Shown piece by piece: positions 28,904 through 37,232 of a stretch of DNA of 64,000 nt. Location: assembly GCF_000516555.1 (NCBI RefSeq), contig NZ_AZSJ01000003.1, forward strand, positions 443,959 to 507,958, in the 5' to 3' direction. Within the stretch, counting starts at the first letter, position 1, and every line of letters begins with the position of its first letter. The notes beneath the pieces are model-generated. The model searched no databases, was not told where the DNA came from, and saw only the letters and a program-made list of their open reading frames with translations. Source of the DNA: Afipia sp. P52-10. GTDB lineage: Bacteria; Pseudomonadota; Alphaproteobacteria; Rhizobiales; Xanthobacteraceae. Made by a program: the position numbers and the translations under genes.

Positions 28904-29146
28904 GGCTGGACAGTATGCCAAAACCGTCTCGGGGAAACCTCGACGATGTCGGCTCAGATAGTATGCCGGCGCTCCCTGGACAAGGCGGCGGGCGAAGCCC
29001 GACCGCAGTCTGATGCCAGATCCTGACATGACGGCCCGCTGAACCGGACGCCTCCCTCAAACGACCAACAAGGGGATAGTCCCCCTGCCGTGCGGTGCGA
29101 TTCTCGTCTACGCTGCAGCCTCGTCGTCCATTAGGAGCCATCATTC

Positions 29147-29707
29147 ATGTCAACCGGCTGGATCGTCCTTGGTGTTCTTGTCGTCCTCGCGTTCTGGGTT
29201 TTCAGCGTCTACAACGGCCTGGTTGCGATGCGGCAACGGGTCGACCAGGCGTTTGCCGATGTCGACGTGCAACTGAAGCAGCGGCATGACCTGATCCCGA
29301 ACCTCGTCGAGACCGTGAAGGGTTATGCCGGACACGAACGCGGCACCCTGGAAGAGGTGGTCAAGGCGCGCAATGCTGCGCTGACCGCACAGGGACCGGC
29401 GCAGGTCGCCGCCGCCGAGGGCCAGTTGACCACCGCACTCCGCGGCCTGTTGGCGCTGTCGGAAGCTTATCCGGACCTGAAGGCCAACGCGAACTTCCAG
29501 CAGCTGCAGACCGAGCTGTCCGACATCGAGAACAAGCTTGCCGCGTCGCGCCGGTTCTTCAACAACGCCGTGCAGGAATACAACACCGGCATCCAGCAGC
29601 TTCCAGCGGCGCTGTTTGCGGCCTCGCTCGGCTTCACGCGGAAAGACTTCTTCGACCTGGGCGAGCAGCGCGGCCAGCTCGAGCAGGCTCCGAGCGTGAA
29701 GTTCTGA
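29147..29707 (+). CDS. LemA family protein
   Basis: A 186-residue membrane-anchored protein. One N-terminal helix (residues 5-24) is followed by the typical LemA region MRQRVDQAFADVDVQLKQRHDLIPNLVETVKGY and a helical bundle ending in FFDLGEQ. LemA proteins have no fixed enzymatic role but commonly occur next to M48 proteases, as here. TAGGAGCC lies ahead of the ATG. Two palindromes lie between it and the protease gene. Confidence 0.92.
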   Translation: MSTGWIVLGVLVVLAFWVFSVYNGLVAMRQRVDQAFADVDVQLKQRHDLIPNLVETVKGYAGHERGTLEEVVKARNAALTAQGPAQVAAAEGQLTTALRGLLALSEAYPDLKANANFQQLQTELSDIENKLAASRRFFNNAVQEYNTGIQQLPAALFAASLGFTRKDFFDLGEQRGQLEQAPSVKF

Positions 29708-29726
29708 ACAGACCGACGTCTGTTTC

Positions 29727-29774
29727 GAGCGTGATCGGGTTGGAGGCCGATTCCTGTTTCTCCGGATCACGCTC
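29727..29774. repeat. GCGTGATC-type dispersed palindrome, copy 6
   Basis: GAGCGTGATC (29727-29736) and GATCACGCTC (29765-29774) are perfect 10-base arms, starting 20 bases after the lemA stop. It belongs to the same family as the repeats at 20014 and 26464. Confidence 0.7.
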
Positions 29775-29777
29775 TCG

Positions 29778-29843
29778 GTCCCGAATCCGAAGTTCGCTGT
29801 CCTTTGCAGCGCGCTCAGAGCGAACCTCGGATTCGATAGGGAC
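29778..29843. repeat. long imperfect palindrome between lemA and the M48 gene
   Basis: GTCCC followed by GAATCCGAAGTTCGCT (29778-29798) is matched by AGCGAACCTCGGATTC and GGGAC (29819-29843), with one mismatch in the 16-base core and a four-base bulge. It directly follows the repeat at 29727-29774. As RNA it could form a long stem and separate expression of the two genes. Confidence 0.55.
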
Positions 29844-29901
29844 ACTAGCAAATTCATGATTCTAGTGGTGGACCAGAAATTCGTACTAGCGGAGCAGCGG
29901 A

Positions 29902-31068
29902 ATGGCCGCTTACGGTCTCTATACCCACATCGCCTCGAACAAGACGCGCTCGATCCTGCTGCTGGTCGGGCTGTTCCTGCTGATCTATGTGATGGTCTAT
30001 GCAGGCGCGCTGATCGCCGAGGTATTCCTCAGTCCCGATCGGACCGTGGACTATTATCTGCGCGCCGCCTGGGTCGATCTCTACAAGGCGCTGCCGATCG
30101 CGACCATCGTATCCGCCATCTGGATCGTGATCGCTTACTTCTTCAACCAGGCGATCATCGATGCGGTGACCGGCGGGCACACGGTGACCCGCAAGGAGCA
30201 GCCGCGGCTCTATAACCTGCTCGAAAACCTGTGCATCTCGCGCGGCATTCCGATGCCGAGACTGAAGATCATGGAGACGGATGCGCTGAACGCATTCGCC
30301 AGCGGGCTCAATCCGCGGCAATATTCCATCACCGTCACGTCCGGCCTGTTGAAGAACCTCGACGATCAGGAAGTCGAGGCGGTGCTGGGCCATGAGTTGA
30401 CGCACATTCGCAATGGCGACGTTCAGCTCATGGTGGTTGCCGTCATCATCGCCGGAGTTGTCGGCTTCTTTGCCGAGCTGGTGTTCCGCATGGTCTTTAA
30501 TTCCCGCTGGAGCTTTGGTGGCGGCAGCGGCGGACGCTCCTCCTCTTCCAGCGACGGCGACCGCAAGGGTGGAGGCGGCGGCGCGATCGTCGCCATCCTG
30601 ATCGCTGTCGTACTGATTGCACTGGCCTGGTTCCTGTCGCTGGTCGTGCGCTTCGCCCTGTCGCGTTCGCGAGAATTCCTCGCCGATGCCGGCTCGGTGG
30701 AATTGACCAAGAATCCGGACGCCATGATCTCGGCGTTGCGCAAGATCGAAAATCGCGGCGAGCTGGAGGGCGTCACCTCCTCCGTTATGGAAATGTGCGT
30801 CGACAATCCGCGCGAGGGCTTTGCCGATCTGTTCGCCACCCATCCATCGGTGGACTCCCGCGTCCGCGCCTTGGTGAAATTCGCAGGCGGGCACGACCCC
30901 GGCCGCCTCGCCGACCTGCAGAATGCTCAAATCACCCCTGCTGGCGGCTCGGTGCCCGACGCTGGCGGCGCAATGCCTACCGATGCATCACCGGCTTCTC
31001 ATCCCGGCCCGTGGGGATCGCCGGCCGCGCCGGCGAGTCCGTTCGGCGGTCCGACGCTGCGGCAATGA
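29902..31068 (+). CDS. M48-family membrane metalloprotease (HtpX-like)
   Basis: A 388-residue integral membrane zinc protease. Two N-terminal helices (residues 18-42 and 63-85) precede the zinc motif GHELTHIRNGD near residue 160; two more helices follow. The second zinc ligand region is SREFLADAGSVELTKNPDAM. A poly-Gly/Ser loop (GGGSGGRSSSSSDGDRKGGGGG) and a Pro-rich tail are longer than in HtpX. It probably degrades misfolded membrane proteins, in keeping with the lemA neighbour. The stop overlaps the start of a possible 31-residue ORF. Confidence 0.9.
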   Translation: MAAYGLYTHIASNKTRSILLLVGLFLLIYVMVYAGALIAEVFLSPDRTVDYYLRAAWVDLYKALPIATIVSAIWIVIAYFFNQAIIDAVTGGHTVTRKEQPRLYNLLENLCISRGIPMPRLKIMETDALNAFASGLNPRQYSITVTSGLLKNLDDQEVEAVLGHELTHIRNGDVQLMVVAVIIAGVVGFFAELVFRMVFNSRWSFGGGSGGRSSSSSDGDRKGGGGGAIVAILIAVVLIALAWFLSLVVRFALSRSREFLADAGSVELTKNPDAMISALRKIENRGELEGVTSSVMEMCVDNPREGFADLFATHPSVDSRVRALVKFAGGHDPGRLADLQNAQITPAGGSVPDAGGAMPTDASPASHPGPWGSPAAPASPFGGPTLRQ

Positions 31069-31160
31069 CTTTGCAAAAGGTTGACGGCAGCCAGTTCCCG
31101 GCCTGCGGCGTTTACCATGAATTGCCTGAAGGCAACCCCGACGTCACTGTAACGCCTTGA
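31065..31160 (+). CDS. possible 31-residue ORF coupled to the M48 gene
   Basis: The ATG at 31065 overlaps the TGA of the protease gene (ATGA) and opens a short frame reading MTLQKVDGSQFPACGVYHEL and ending in DVTVTP. Its composition is that of ordinary protein rather than a GC-shadow. No family is recognised. It is either a small coupled protein or a coincidence. Confidence 0.3.
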   Translation: MTLQKVDGSQFPACGVYHELPEGNPDVTVTP

Positions 31161-31364
31161 ATTCCCCCCAGTGTCTGCCAAGGTCGCGGCCGCACAGAAC
31201 CGCGGCCCTGTCACTCAGGGGTCATCAGCCGCTCACGGATCGTCTGCACTTGGATCGCTGATCCAGGACATATTGTCTGGGTGACTGATGGTGGGTGACT
31301 GGCGCTCTGGCCTGGCGAGAATGCCGGCCACCGTCGCAACGATGGGACAACTTCAAGGGGCACC

Positions 31365-32132
31365 ATGGCAAAGCCAGCAGTTATCGTCGTGGGGGCGGAC
31401 AAGGGTGGCGTCGGCAAGACCACCGTTTCCCGGACCGTTCTCGATTACTTCAGCGCCAACAACGTACCCACCCGCGCCTTCGATACCGAGGCGCCGCGCG
31501 GTACGCTGAAGCGCTTCCATCCGGAGATCACCGAGATCGTCGATGTGACCTCCACATCCGATCAGATGAAGATTTTCGATACCCTCAACACGGCCAACGC
31601 CAGCGTCACCGTCATCGACGTGCGCGCCGGCCTGCTGTCGCCAACGCTGGCGTCGCTGCGTGACATCGGCTTCCTGGATGCGGCAAAATCTGGCCAGATC
31701 ACCTTCGCCGTGTTCCACATCCTCGGCCCCTCGATCGCCTCGCTCGACGAGATCGCCGAGACCGCGAACTTCATGTCCGGCGCGAAATACTTCCTGGTGA
31801 AGAACTTCATCAACAACACCAGCTTCTTCGAGTGGGACCAAGCCACCTACAACTCGTATTTCCGCAAGATCAAGGACGCGACCGAGATCACCATCCCGAA
31901 GCTCAACGAGATGGCTTACGAGCAGGTGGAGGTGGCCTCGGTGCCATTCCTCAAATTCGTCGCCAACAAGGGCCAGCGCGACGACGCCGCGAACTACTCG
32001 TTCGTGCTGCGCGGCTATGTGCGACACTGGCTGGGCAATGTCTGGAGCGAGTTCGACCGCATCAAGCTCACCGACATCGTTGGAAAAGACAAGGGCGGCA
32101 AGGCCACCAAGGCGGAAGCGCCATCGGCGTGA
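31365..32132 (+). CDS. ParA/MinD-like ATPase, orphan (first of a pair)
   Basis: A 255-residue P-loop protein with a deviant Walker A, K13GGVGKTT20, typical of ParA/MinD/MipZ proteins that form ATP-dependent dimers. A hydrophobic strand ending in Asp85 (VTVIDVRAG) stands where switch II is expected. No ParB gene and no parS-like site are seen next to it. A CAAGGGG ribosome binding site precedes the ATG. The following gene is a divergent paralogue. The cellular cargo is unknown; positioning of a complex or chromosome-linked work is only a family-based guess. Confidence 0.8.
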   Translation: MAKPAVIVVGADKGGVGKTTVSRTVLDYFSANNVPTRAFDTEAPRGTLKRFHPEITEIVDVTSTSDQMKIFDTLNTANASVTVIDVRAGLLSPTLASLRDIGFLDAAKSGQITFAVFHILGPSIASLDEIAETANFMSGAKYFLVKNFINNTSFFEWDQATYNSYFRKIKDATEITIPKLNEMAYEQVEVASVPFLKFVANKGQRDDAANYSFVLRGYVRHWLGNVWSEFDRIKLTDIVGKDKGGKATKAEAPSA

Positions 32133-32265
32133 GCCGGAGCGGCATCTCCTTCGTCTGACACGGCACGTCCCGGGTGCAGCCTCGATCAGGCGAATTGCAC
32201 CCGGTCGTGACATCCGATTGCTCGATGTGATCGCGCCCGCGATTCTTCGCTTGTCTGATCCTGTC

Positions 32266-32312
32266 GGCATGATCTATGTCCGAGAACCGGGTCCCTCTCG
32301 CGGGATCATGCC
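32266..32312. repeat. GCATGATC-type dispersed palindrome, copy 7
   Basis: GGCATGATC (32266-32274) and GATCATGCC (32304-32312) are perfect 9-base arms around a GAGAACCGGGTCCCTC core. It ends three bases before the ATG at 32316, so it occupies the translation start region of the second ParA-like gene. Confidence 0.7.
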
Positions 32313-32315
32313 TCG

Positions 32316-32984
32316 ATGAACCGCACGCACGTCTACATCATCTGCTCGCCCCGCCCCCGCGTCGGCAAGACGCTGCTGGCGCGGCTTCTGACCGAGTATC
32401 TTGCGCTTGAGCACCGCCAGGTTTCGGCGTTCGACATCAACCTCAACGAGCCGTCGCTGATCGACTATCTGCCGATCTGGACCGAAACGGCAACGATCGA
32501 CGATACCTTCGGCCAGATGAAACTGATGGACCGGCTGATCGTCCATGACGAGGTGCCGAAGGTGGTCGATCTCGGCTTTCATGCCTTCGACGGCTTCTTC
32601 AAGATGGCCTGGGAAGTCGGCTATGCGAAGGAAGCCGAGCGGCGCGGCGTGCAGCCGGTCATCCTGTACATCGCCGACCGTGACCGCACTTCGCAGCGCG
32701 GCTGGGCCCTGCTGCGCGAGCGGTTCGACAATGCCGCCGTGATCCCGGTCAACAACGAGCAGGTGCTGTTCGGCGAAGTTCCAGCTTGGCTCGACGATGC
32801 GCGGCTGCTCGACATCGCGATCCTGCCTAGCTTTCTCAAAGGCTACATCGAGCGCGCGAGCTTTTCGTTCACGAACTTCCTGAAGACCTCAAACGATCCC
32901 TCCTCCGAGCTCTACCAGTGGATCCGGAACGGCTTCTTCCGCTTCCGCGAACTCGGCGTGAACCTGATGCTGCACAGGTTCTAA
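32316..32984 (+). CDS. degenerate ParA-like P-loop protein (second of a pair)
   Basis: A 222-residue protein aligned without gaps to the first 90 residues of the preceding gene product: GKT at 17-19, AFD at 38-40, Pro53, QMK at 67-69, Asp72 and hhD ending at Asp85 coincide. The signature lysine is lost: its P loop is SPRPRVGKT instead of ADKGGVGKT. It may still bind nucleotide but probably not through the ParA cross-dimer lysine. It ends in an aromatic, basic tail (WIRNGFFRFRELGVNLMLHRF region). A partner to the upstream ATPase is the simplest reading, but unproven. Confidence 0.7.
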   Translation: MNRTHVYIICSPRPRVGKTLLARLLTEYLALEHRQVSAFDINLNEPSLIDYLPIWTETATIDDTFGQMKLMDRLIVHDEVPKVVDLGFHAFDGFFKMAWEVGYAKEAERRGVQPVILYIADRDRTSQRGWALLRERFDNAAVIPVNNEQVLFGEVPAWLDDARLLDIAILPSFLKGYIERASFSFTNFLKTSNDPSSELYQWIRNGFFRFRELGVNLMLHRF

Positions 32985-33032
32985 AGCGCAATGAGATGGG
33001 GATGAATCATCCTCGCCCTTAGCTTCTTGTTT

Positions 33033-33082
33033 AAGCATGACCCCCTTCGGAAAATCGCTTCGCACTTTTCCGGATCATGCTT
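33033..33082. repeat. GCATGATC-type dispersed palindrome, copy 8
   Basis: AAGCATGA (33033-33040) and TCATGCTT (33075-33082) flank a core with CGGAAAATCGCTTCGCACTT. It lies between the convergent ParA-like gene and mgtC-like gene, where it may act as terminator. Confidence 0.65.
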
Positions 33083-33100
33083 TAGCGTCACCGACCTCAA

Positions 33101-33784
33101 TCAGCCGTTGGCCTTTCGCTTCACGGAGGCATCGCGAACGCCATCCAGCTCCTTCAGCCGTTGCGGGAAGGATGCGATGTCCTGCGATGAGACCTTGCTG
33201 ACATGCACGACAAGCTGATCGAATCCTTCCGAATTCCGGCTCTCCACCAGAAAGCGCTTCACCTGTGCCGGCCGCAAATCCAGCGCCGCGCGAAGCTGAT
33301 CGGGCGTAAGGCCGCCACTTTCGACCTCGATTTTGAGCTGGCAGCTTTGGTTGCGCGCACGATAGGCTTCCTCGAGCGGCTTGATGCCGGCGAGGATGAT
33401 CAGGATGATGATGGTGGAGGCTCCGGCGGCGAGATAGAGCCCACCGCCGACTGCGAGGCCGATCGCCGCGACGGTCCAGATGCTGGCGGCCGTGGTCAGG
33501 CCGCGCACGATCTCGCCGCGCGCCAGGATCGCGCCCGCACCAAGGAAGCCGATACCCGATACCACCTGGGCGGCAACGCGCGACGGGTCGAGCACGACGT
33601 GATCCTGCGTCAGGATATGCGCGAAGCCGTACTGCGACACGATCATGATCAGGCAGGAACCGACGCAGACCAGCATATGCGTGCGGATGCCCGCCGCCCA
33701 CAACAGCCGCTCGCGCTCAAAACCGATCAGGCTGCCGAGGAACGCAGCCCCAAGCAGACGAACAAGCATTTCCATCTCTGGCAT
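33101..33784 (-). CDS. MgtC/SapB family membrane protein
   Basis: A 227-residue inner-membrane protein. The N-terminal half has about five helices with the MgtC hallmarks LLGAAFLGSLIGFERE, RTHMLVCVGSCL and GIGFLGAGAILARGE. The C-terminal cytoplasmic part (from about residue 145) resembles an ACT-like domain. MgtC proteins help survival in low magnesium and modulate ATP synthase or phosphate balance in some bacteria. A nested stem-loop lies just upstream of the start. Confidence 0.9.
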   Translation of the reverse strand: MPEMEMLVRLLGAAFLGSLIGFERERLLWAAGIRTHMLVCVGSCLIMIVSQYGFAHILTQDHVVLDPSRVAAQVVSGIGFLGAGAILARGEIVRGLTTAASIWTVAAIGLAVGGGLYLAAGASTIIILIILAGIKPLEEAYRARNQSCQLKIEVESGGLTPDQLRAALDLRPAQVKRFLVESRNSEGFDQLVVHVSKVSSQDIASFPQRLKELDGVRDASVKRKANG

Positions 33785-33789
33785 GACCG

Positions 33790-33839
33790 GGCCCTCACGC
33801 GATGCATCAAATCCCGATGCATGATGCGCCGATAGGGCC
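33790..33839 (-). other. nested stem-loop between apt and the mgtC-like gene
   Basis: GGCCCT (33790) pairs with AGGGCC (33834), and within it ATGCATC (33802-33808) pairs with GATGCAT (33816-33822). The element ends six bases before the mgtC ATG on the minus strand. It lacks a T tract, so a structured 5' leader is about as likely as an apt terminator. Confidence 0.4.
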
Positions 33840-33895
33840 GGTTGTAAATGATGAAACGGAAACCCGGTTCTGCGCGGAGCGGCCCCGCGCGCGGA

Positions 33896-34435
33896 TCAGT
33901 GCCCGTCGAACGAGATCAAGGTCCGCACCGGCACGTCCATCTTGCGCAGCTTGTCCGCACCGCCGAGCGCCGGCAGATCGATCACGAAGCAGGCCGCGAG
34001 CACCTCAGCGCCCATCTGCCGCAGCAGCTTCACCGCACCCTCCGCCGTGCCGCCGGTGGCGATCAGGTCGTCGACCAGGATGACCCGCTCGCCGGGCTTC
34101 ACCGCGTCCTCGTGCATTTCCATTTCGTCCACGCCGTATTCCAGAGAATAGGCGATGCGCACGGTGGTATGCGGCAGCTTGCCCTTCTTGCGGATCGGCA
34201 CGAAACCGGCGGAGACCTGGTGCGCCACCGCACCGCCCAGGATGAAGCCGCGCGCTTCGATGCCCGCCACCTTGTCAATCTTCGAACCGGCCCACGGCTG
34301 CACCATCTCGTCCACCGAGCGACGGAACGCCCGCGCATCGCCCAACAGCGTGGTGATGTCGCGGAAGATGACACCCGGCTTCGGATAGTCGGGTATGTTT
34401 CTGATCGCAGAGCGGAGATCGCTTTCGAGGCTCAT
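33896..34435 (-). CDS. apt: adenine phosphoribosyltransferase
   Basis: A 179-residue purine salvage enzyme that makes AMP from adenine and PRPP. The PRPP-binding motif [14 protein letters not shown] is near residue 122, and [15 protein letters not shown] at the N terminus is typical. The ATG at 34435 is chosen; the longer frame begins with TTG. It follows trmO by 17 bases on the same strand, so it is probably the last gene of the trp leader-controlled transcript. Confidence 0.95.
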   Translation of the reverse strand: MSLESDLRSAIRNIPDYPKPGVIFRDITTLLGDARAFRRSVDEMVQPWAGSKIDKVAGIEARGFILGGAVAHQVSAGFVPIRKKGKLPHTTVRIAYSLEYGVDEMEMHEDAVKPGERVILVDDLIATGGTAEGAVKLLRQMGAEVLAACFVIDLPALGGADKLRKMDVPVRTLISFDGH

Positions 34436-34452
34436 CGGTTGCAGGTCCAATC

Positions 34453-34911
34453 TTACCAGTAATCTTTCATGATCTCTTTGACCCAGGCTGGCTCGCGTAC
34501 GGCGCCGCGCGGCGCAAAACCGGTCATGTGCGGCTTGACGTCCAACACCGGGGTTCCATCGATGGCATCAAGTCCGCGCACACGCAACGTCAACCCGTCG
34601 ACCGCCACGAGTTCGCACGTGGTGACGCCGATGCGGTTCGGCCTGCCCTTGCCGCGCTGGGCGAAGATACCGACCTTCGGCCAGTCGGTACGGCCGCGCG
34701 GATGCCGCGCGCCGCTCGTGATCTCCTCGGCCGACACCCGATGGAACTGATAGATCACCGTGATGTGGCTGAAATCGTCAAGCCCTGCCGTGGCTTCCGG
34801 ACTGAACTGGCCCGCATCCAGCACGATCTCCGCTTCGACCCGGCCCCAATCGTCATCGACGGGCTCGGTCCGCCCACCGCGTACGACACCGATGGGCAGG
34901 ATCTCGCTCAT
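34453..34911 (-). CDS. trmO: tRNA (N6-threonylcarbamoyladenosine-37) methyltransferase-like protein
   Basis: A 152-residue protein of the TsaA/YaeB family, of which E. coli TrmO methylates t6A37 of tRNA-Thr with AdoMet. The family pattern is present: [43 protein letters not shown], and [15 protein letters not shown]. The ATG overlaps the TGA of trpE(G) as ATGA, so the two are translationally coupled. The link between anthranilate synthase and a tRNA methylase is unusual. The bacterial specificity of this subgroup is inferred. Confidence 0.85.
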   Translation of the reverse strand: MSEILPIGVVRGGRTEPVDDDWGRVEAEIVLDAGQFSPEATAGLDDFSHITVIYQFHRVSAEEITSGARHPRGRTDWPKVGIFAQRGKGRPNRIGVTTCELVAVDGLTLRVRGLDAIDGTPVLDVKPHMTGFAPRGAVREPAWVKEIMKDYW

Positions 34912-37076
34912 GCCTTCGGGATGTCCTGGCCGAGACGGAAAGCATTCTCGACGATCCGCAGGCCCACCTCGCCGCCGAGCGACATCAGCGACTCCGGATG
35001 GAACTGCACGCCGCCGATCGGCAGTGCCTTATGCTCCAGCGCCATCACCACGCCGTCCTCCGTCGTTGCCGTGACATTCAGCACCGCAGGCATCGAGTCA
35101 CGCGCCACATGCAGCGAGTGGTAGCGACCGATGACGATCTCGTTCGGCAGGTTGTTGAGCAGGCAGCCGCCGCGCACCTGAACCCGCGAGGGACGACCGT
35201 GCGCAGGCTGCGCGAGCTGGTTCAGCGTGCCGCCGAAATACTCGCCGATCGCCTGCACACCGAGGCAGACGCCGAACACCGGCATCTTCTTCGCGATCGC
35301 CGCATCGAGGGTCTTGGCAATCTTGAAATCTTCGGGCCGGCCTGGACCTGGCGACAGCACGAGCAGGTCATACGTGTCCTTCGACAACATTTCGAGCGCA
35401 TGGTTGTGGCGGGTGACACTGACCTCCGCACCGACCTGGCGAAAATAGTCCGCCAGCATGTGCACGAAGCTGTCCTCGTGGTCGATCAGCAGCACCTTCT
35501 TGCCGGAGCCGGTTGCGTCGGGCTGGAAGGTGGAGAGCGGCTTCGGCGGATCGCCACGCAGCGCCTGGAACAGCGCCGCCGCCTTGATCTGGCACTCCTT
35601 GTCTTCGAGCGCGGGATCCGAATCGAACAGACAGGTCGCGCCGACACGCACCTCCGCGAGGCCGTCCTTCATGCGGATGGTGCGGATGGTGAGGCCGGTG
35701 TTGATGCTGCCGTCGAAACCGACGAAGCCGAAAGCGCCAGCGTACCAGCGGCGCGACGACCGCTCATGATCTTCCACAAACTGCATCGCCCACAGTTTCG
35801 GCGCGCCGGTCACGGTCACCGCCCAAGCATGAGTGAGGAACGCATCGAGGGAATCGAAGCCTGGCCGCAGCATGCCTTCCACGTGATCGACGGTGTGGAA
35901 CAGCTTCGAGTATGTCTCGATCTGGCGCCGCGCCAACACCTTGATCGAACCGGGCACGCAGATGCGCGCCTTGTCGTTGCGATCGACGTCGGTGCACATG
36001 TTGAGTTCGAACTCGTCCTTCTCCGAGTTCAACAGCTCGCGGATCTGCTCGGCATCACCGATGGCGTCCGCGCCGCGGGCGATGGTGCCCGAGATCGGAC
36101 AGGTCTCGACCCGGCGGCCATCGGAGCGGACGAACATTTCCGGAGAAGCGGAGACGAGGAATTCGCCGTCGCCGAGATTGACGAGGCCGCCATAGGGCGA
36201 GGGGTTGATCTTGCAGAGCCGCTGGAACACCTCCGCGGGTGAACGCTCGCAGGGCTCGCCGAACAACTGGCCGGGCACCGCCTCGAACAGGTCGCCACGC
36301 GCGAACGCCTCGCGCGCCTTCTGCACCGTCGCCTGATAGACGCCAGGCGCATGGTCGGCGAAGCCCTGACGGCCTGACTGCACATAGATGCTGTCCGGCG
36401 TCTCGTGCGGTAGCCCCTGGGTGCTCTTGCCCTTGAAGGCGAAGTCGTAAGCGATCGTCACGCCGCGGCCGGTGGCGCGGTCATAGGCCAGCAGGCGATC
36501 CGGGATGTAGAGCACGACATCGCGCTGATCCGCCTCGCGGGCGCGCTTCTGCACCAGGTCCTCGATCTGGAACACGAGGTCGTAGCCGAACGCGCCGTAG
36601 AGGCCCAGCATCGGCTCCTCGGCATGGGCAAGCGCCGCGATCATCGCACGCACGAGCGACATGATCGAAGCGCGACGGGTGCGCTGCTCCTCGTCGGCGG
36701 GAGCTTCGCCGCGGACGATGTGGCCTGTCAGCCGCGTTGTGGTTCGCGCCGTGAAGGTCACGCAAGGCTCGTTCAACACCTCGCTCAGGAAGGCGATCAG
36801 CACCTTGCCGCGCTCGTTCAGCGCGTCGATGAAGAAATTGATCCCGGTCGCCTCCAGCCGCAACGGCGGATCGGCGAAGCCGAGGTCGAAGCTCTCATAG
36901 CGACCCGGCACCGTCGTTCCCGACGACAGCACGACGCCGCGCCGGCGGTCGAGCAGCTCGATCAGGGCATCAAGCGAGGCCCCGCCGGAAAACCCTTCGA
37001 TGGTCCGGGTGACGGTAAGGCCGCCAGCGGTGGCATACTCGCTGCGGGCTGGGAGGGAAAAAACTGTCCTGTTCAT
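34908..37076 (-). CDS. trpE(G): fused anthranilate synthase TrpE-TrpG
   Basis: A 722-residue fusion catalysing chorismate plus glutamine to anthranilate. Residues 1 to about 505 form the TrpE synthase with FGYDLVFQIEDL, CPISGTIARGAD and VTVTGAPKLWAMQFVEDHE. Residues 525-722 form the TrpG glutaminase: LLIDHEDSFVHMLADYF, the Cys nucleophile in FGVCLGVQAIG, and the His-x-Glu in GVQFHPESLMS. The fusion is characteristic of rhizobia and relatives. A leader peptide and attenuator lie upstream, so tryptophan starvation should induce it. Confidence 0.97.
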   Translation of the reverse strand: MNRTVFSLPARSEYATAGGLTVTRTIEGFSGGASLDALIELLDRRRGVVLSSGTTVPGRYESFDLGFADPPLRLEATGINFFIDALNERGKVLIAFLSEVLNEPCVTFTARTTTRLTGHIVRGEAPADEEQRTRRASIMSLVRAMIAALAHAEEPMLGLYGAFGYDLVFQIEDLVQKRAREADQRDVVLYIPDRLLAYDRATGRGVTIAYDFAFKGKSTQGLPHETPDSIYVQSGRQGFADHAPGVYQATVQKAREAFARGDLFEAVPGQLFGEPCERSPAEVFQRLCKINPSPYGGLVNLGDGEFLVSASPEMFVRSDGRRVETCPISGTIARGADAIGDAEQIRELLNSEKDEFELNMCTDVDRNDKARICVPGSIKVLARRQIETYSKLFHTVDHVEGMLRPGFDSLDAFLTHAWAVTVTGAPKLWAMQFVEDHERSSRRWYAGAFGFVGFDGSINTGLTIRTIRMKDGLAEVRVGATCLFDSDPALEDKECQIKAAALFQALRGDPPKPLSTFQPDATGSGKKVLLIDHEDSFVHMLADYFRQVGAEVSVTRHNHALEMLSKDTYDLLVLSPGPGRPEDFKIAKTLDAAIAKKMPVFGVCLGVQAIGEYFGGTLNQLAQPAHGRPSRVQVRGGCLLNNLPNEIVIGRYHSLHVARDSMPAVLNVTATTEDGVVMALEHKALPIGGVQFHPESLMSLGGEVGLRIVENAFRLGQDIPKA

Positions 37077-37111
37077 ATGTCCTCGCTAACACGCAGGGCA
37101 AACGAACAGAA

Positions 37112-37191
37112 GACCGCCGCACTGCGTTGGCGGCCTTTTGACGATTGTGATGAAGACGGAATCGCGCTGGCCACCTTTTAGAAGGTGGGCC
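37112..37191 (-). promoter_or_regulatory. trp attenuator: competing hairpins
   Basis: On the minus strand, segment 1 (GGCCCACCTT, at 37191-37182) overlaps the end of the leader peptide and pairs with segment 2 (AAGGTGGCC, ending at 37169). Segment 3 (GGCCGCC, 37135-37129) can pair with segment 2 (one G-U) as antiterminator or with segment 4 (GGCGGTC, 37118-37112) as terminator, followed by TTCTGTTCGTTT. This is the classical four-segment arrangement. Confidence 0.85.
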
Positions 37192-37225
37192 ACCAGAGTC
37201 GGATGTACTGGGCAGCGGAGCGCAT
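37178..37225 (-). CDS. trpL: trp leader peptide MRSAAQYIRLWWPTF
   Basis: A 15-residue leader peptide with two adjacent Trp codons at positions 11-12, ending with TAA inside hairpin segment 1. Ribosome stalling at the Trp codons would free segment 2 to form the antiterminator. No ribosome binding site precedes the ATG, and the promoter places transcription start at or within one base of it, so it appears leaderless, as reported for trpL in Sinorhizobium meliloti. Confidence 0.9.
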   Translation of the reverse strand: MRSAAQYIRLWWPTF

Positions 37226-37232
37226 GGCCGGC

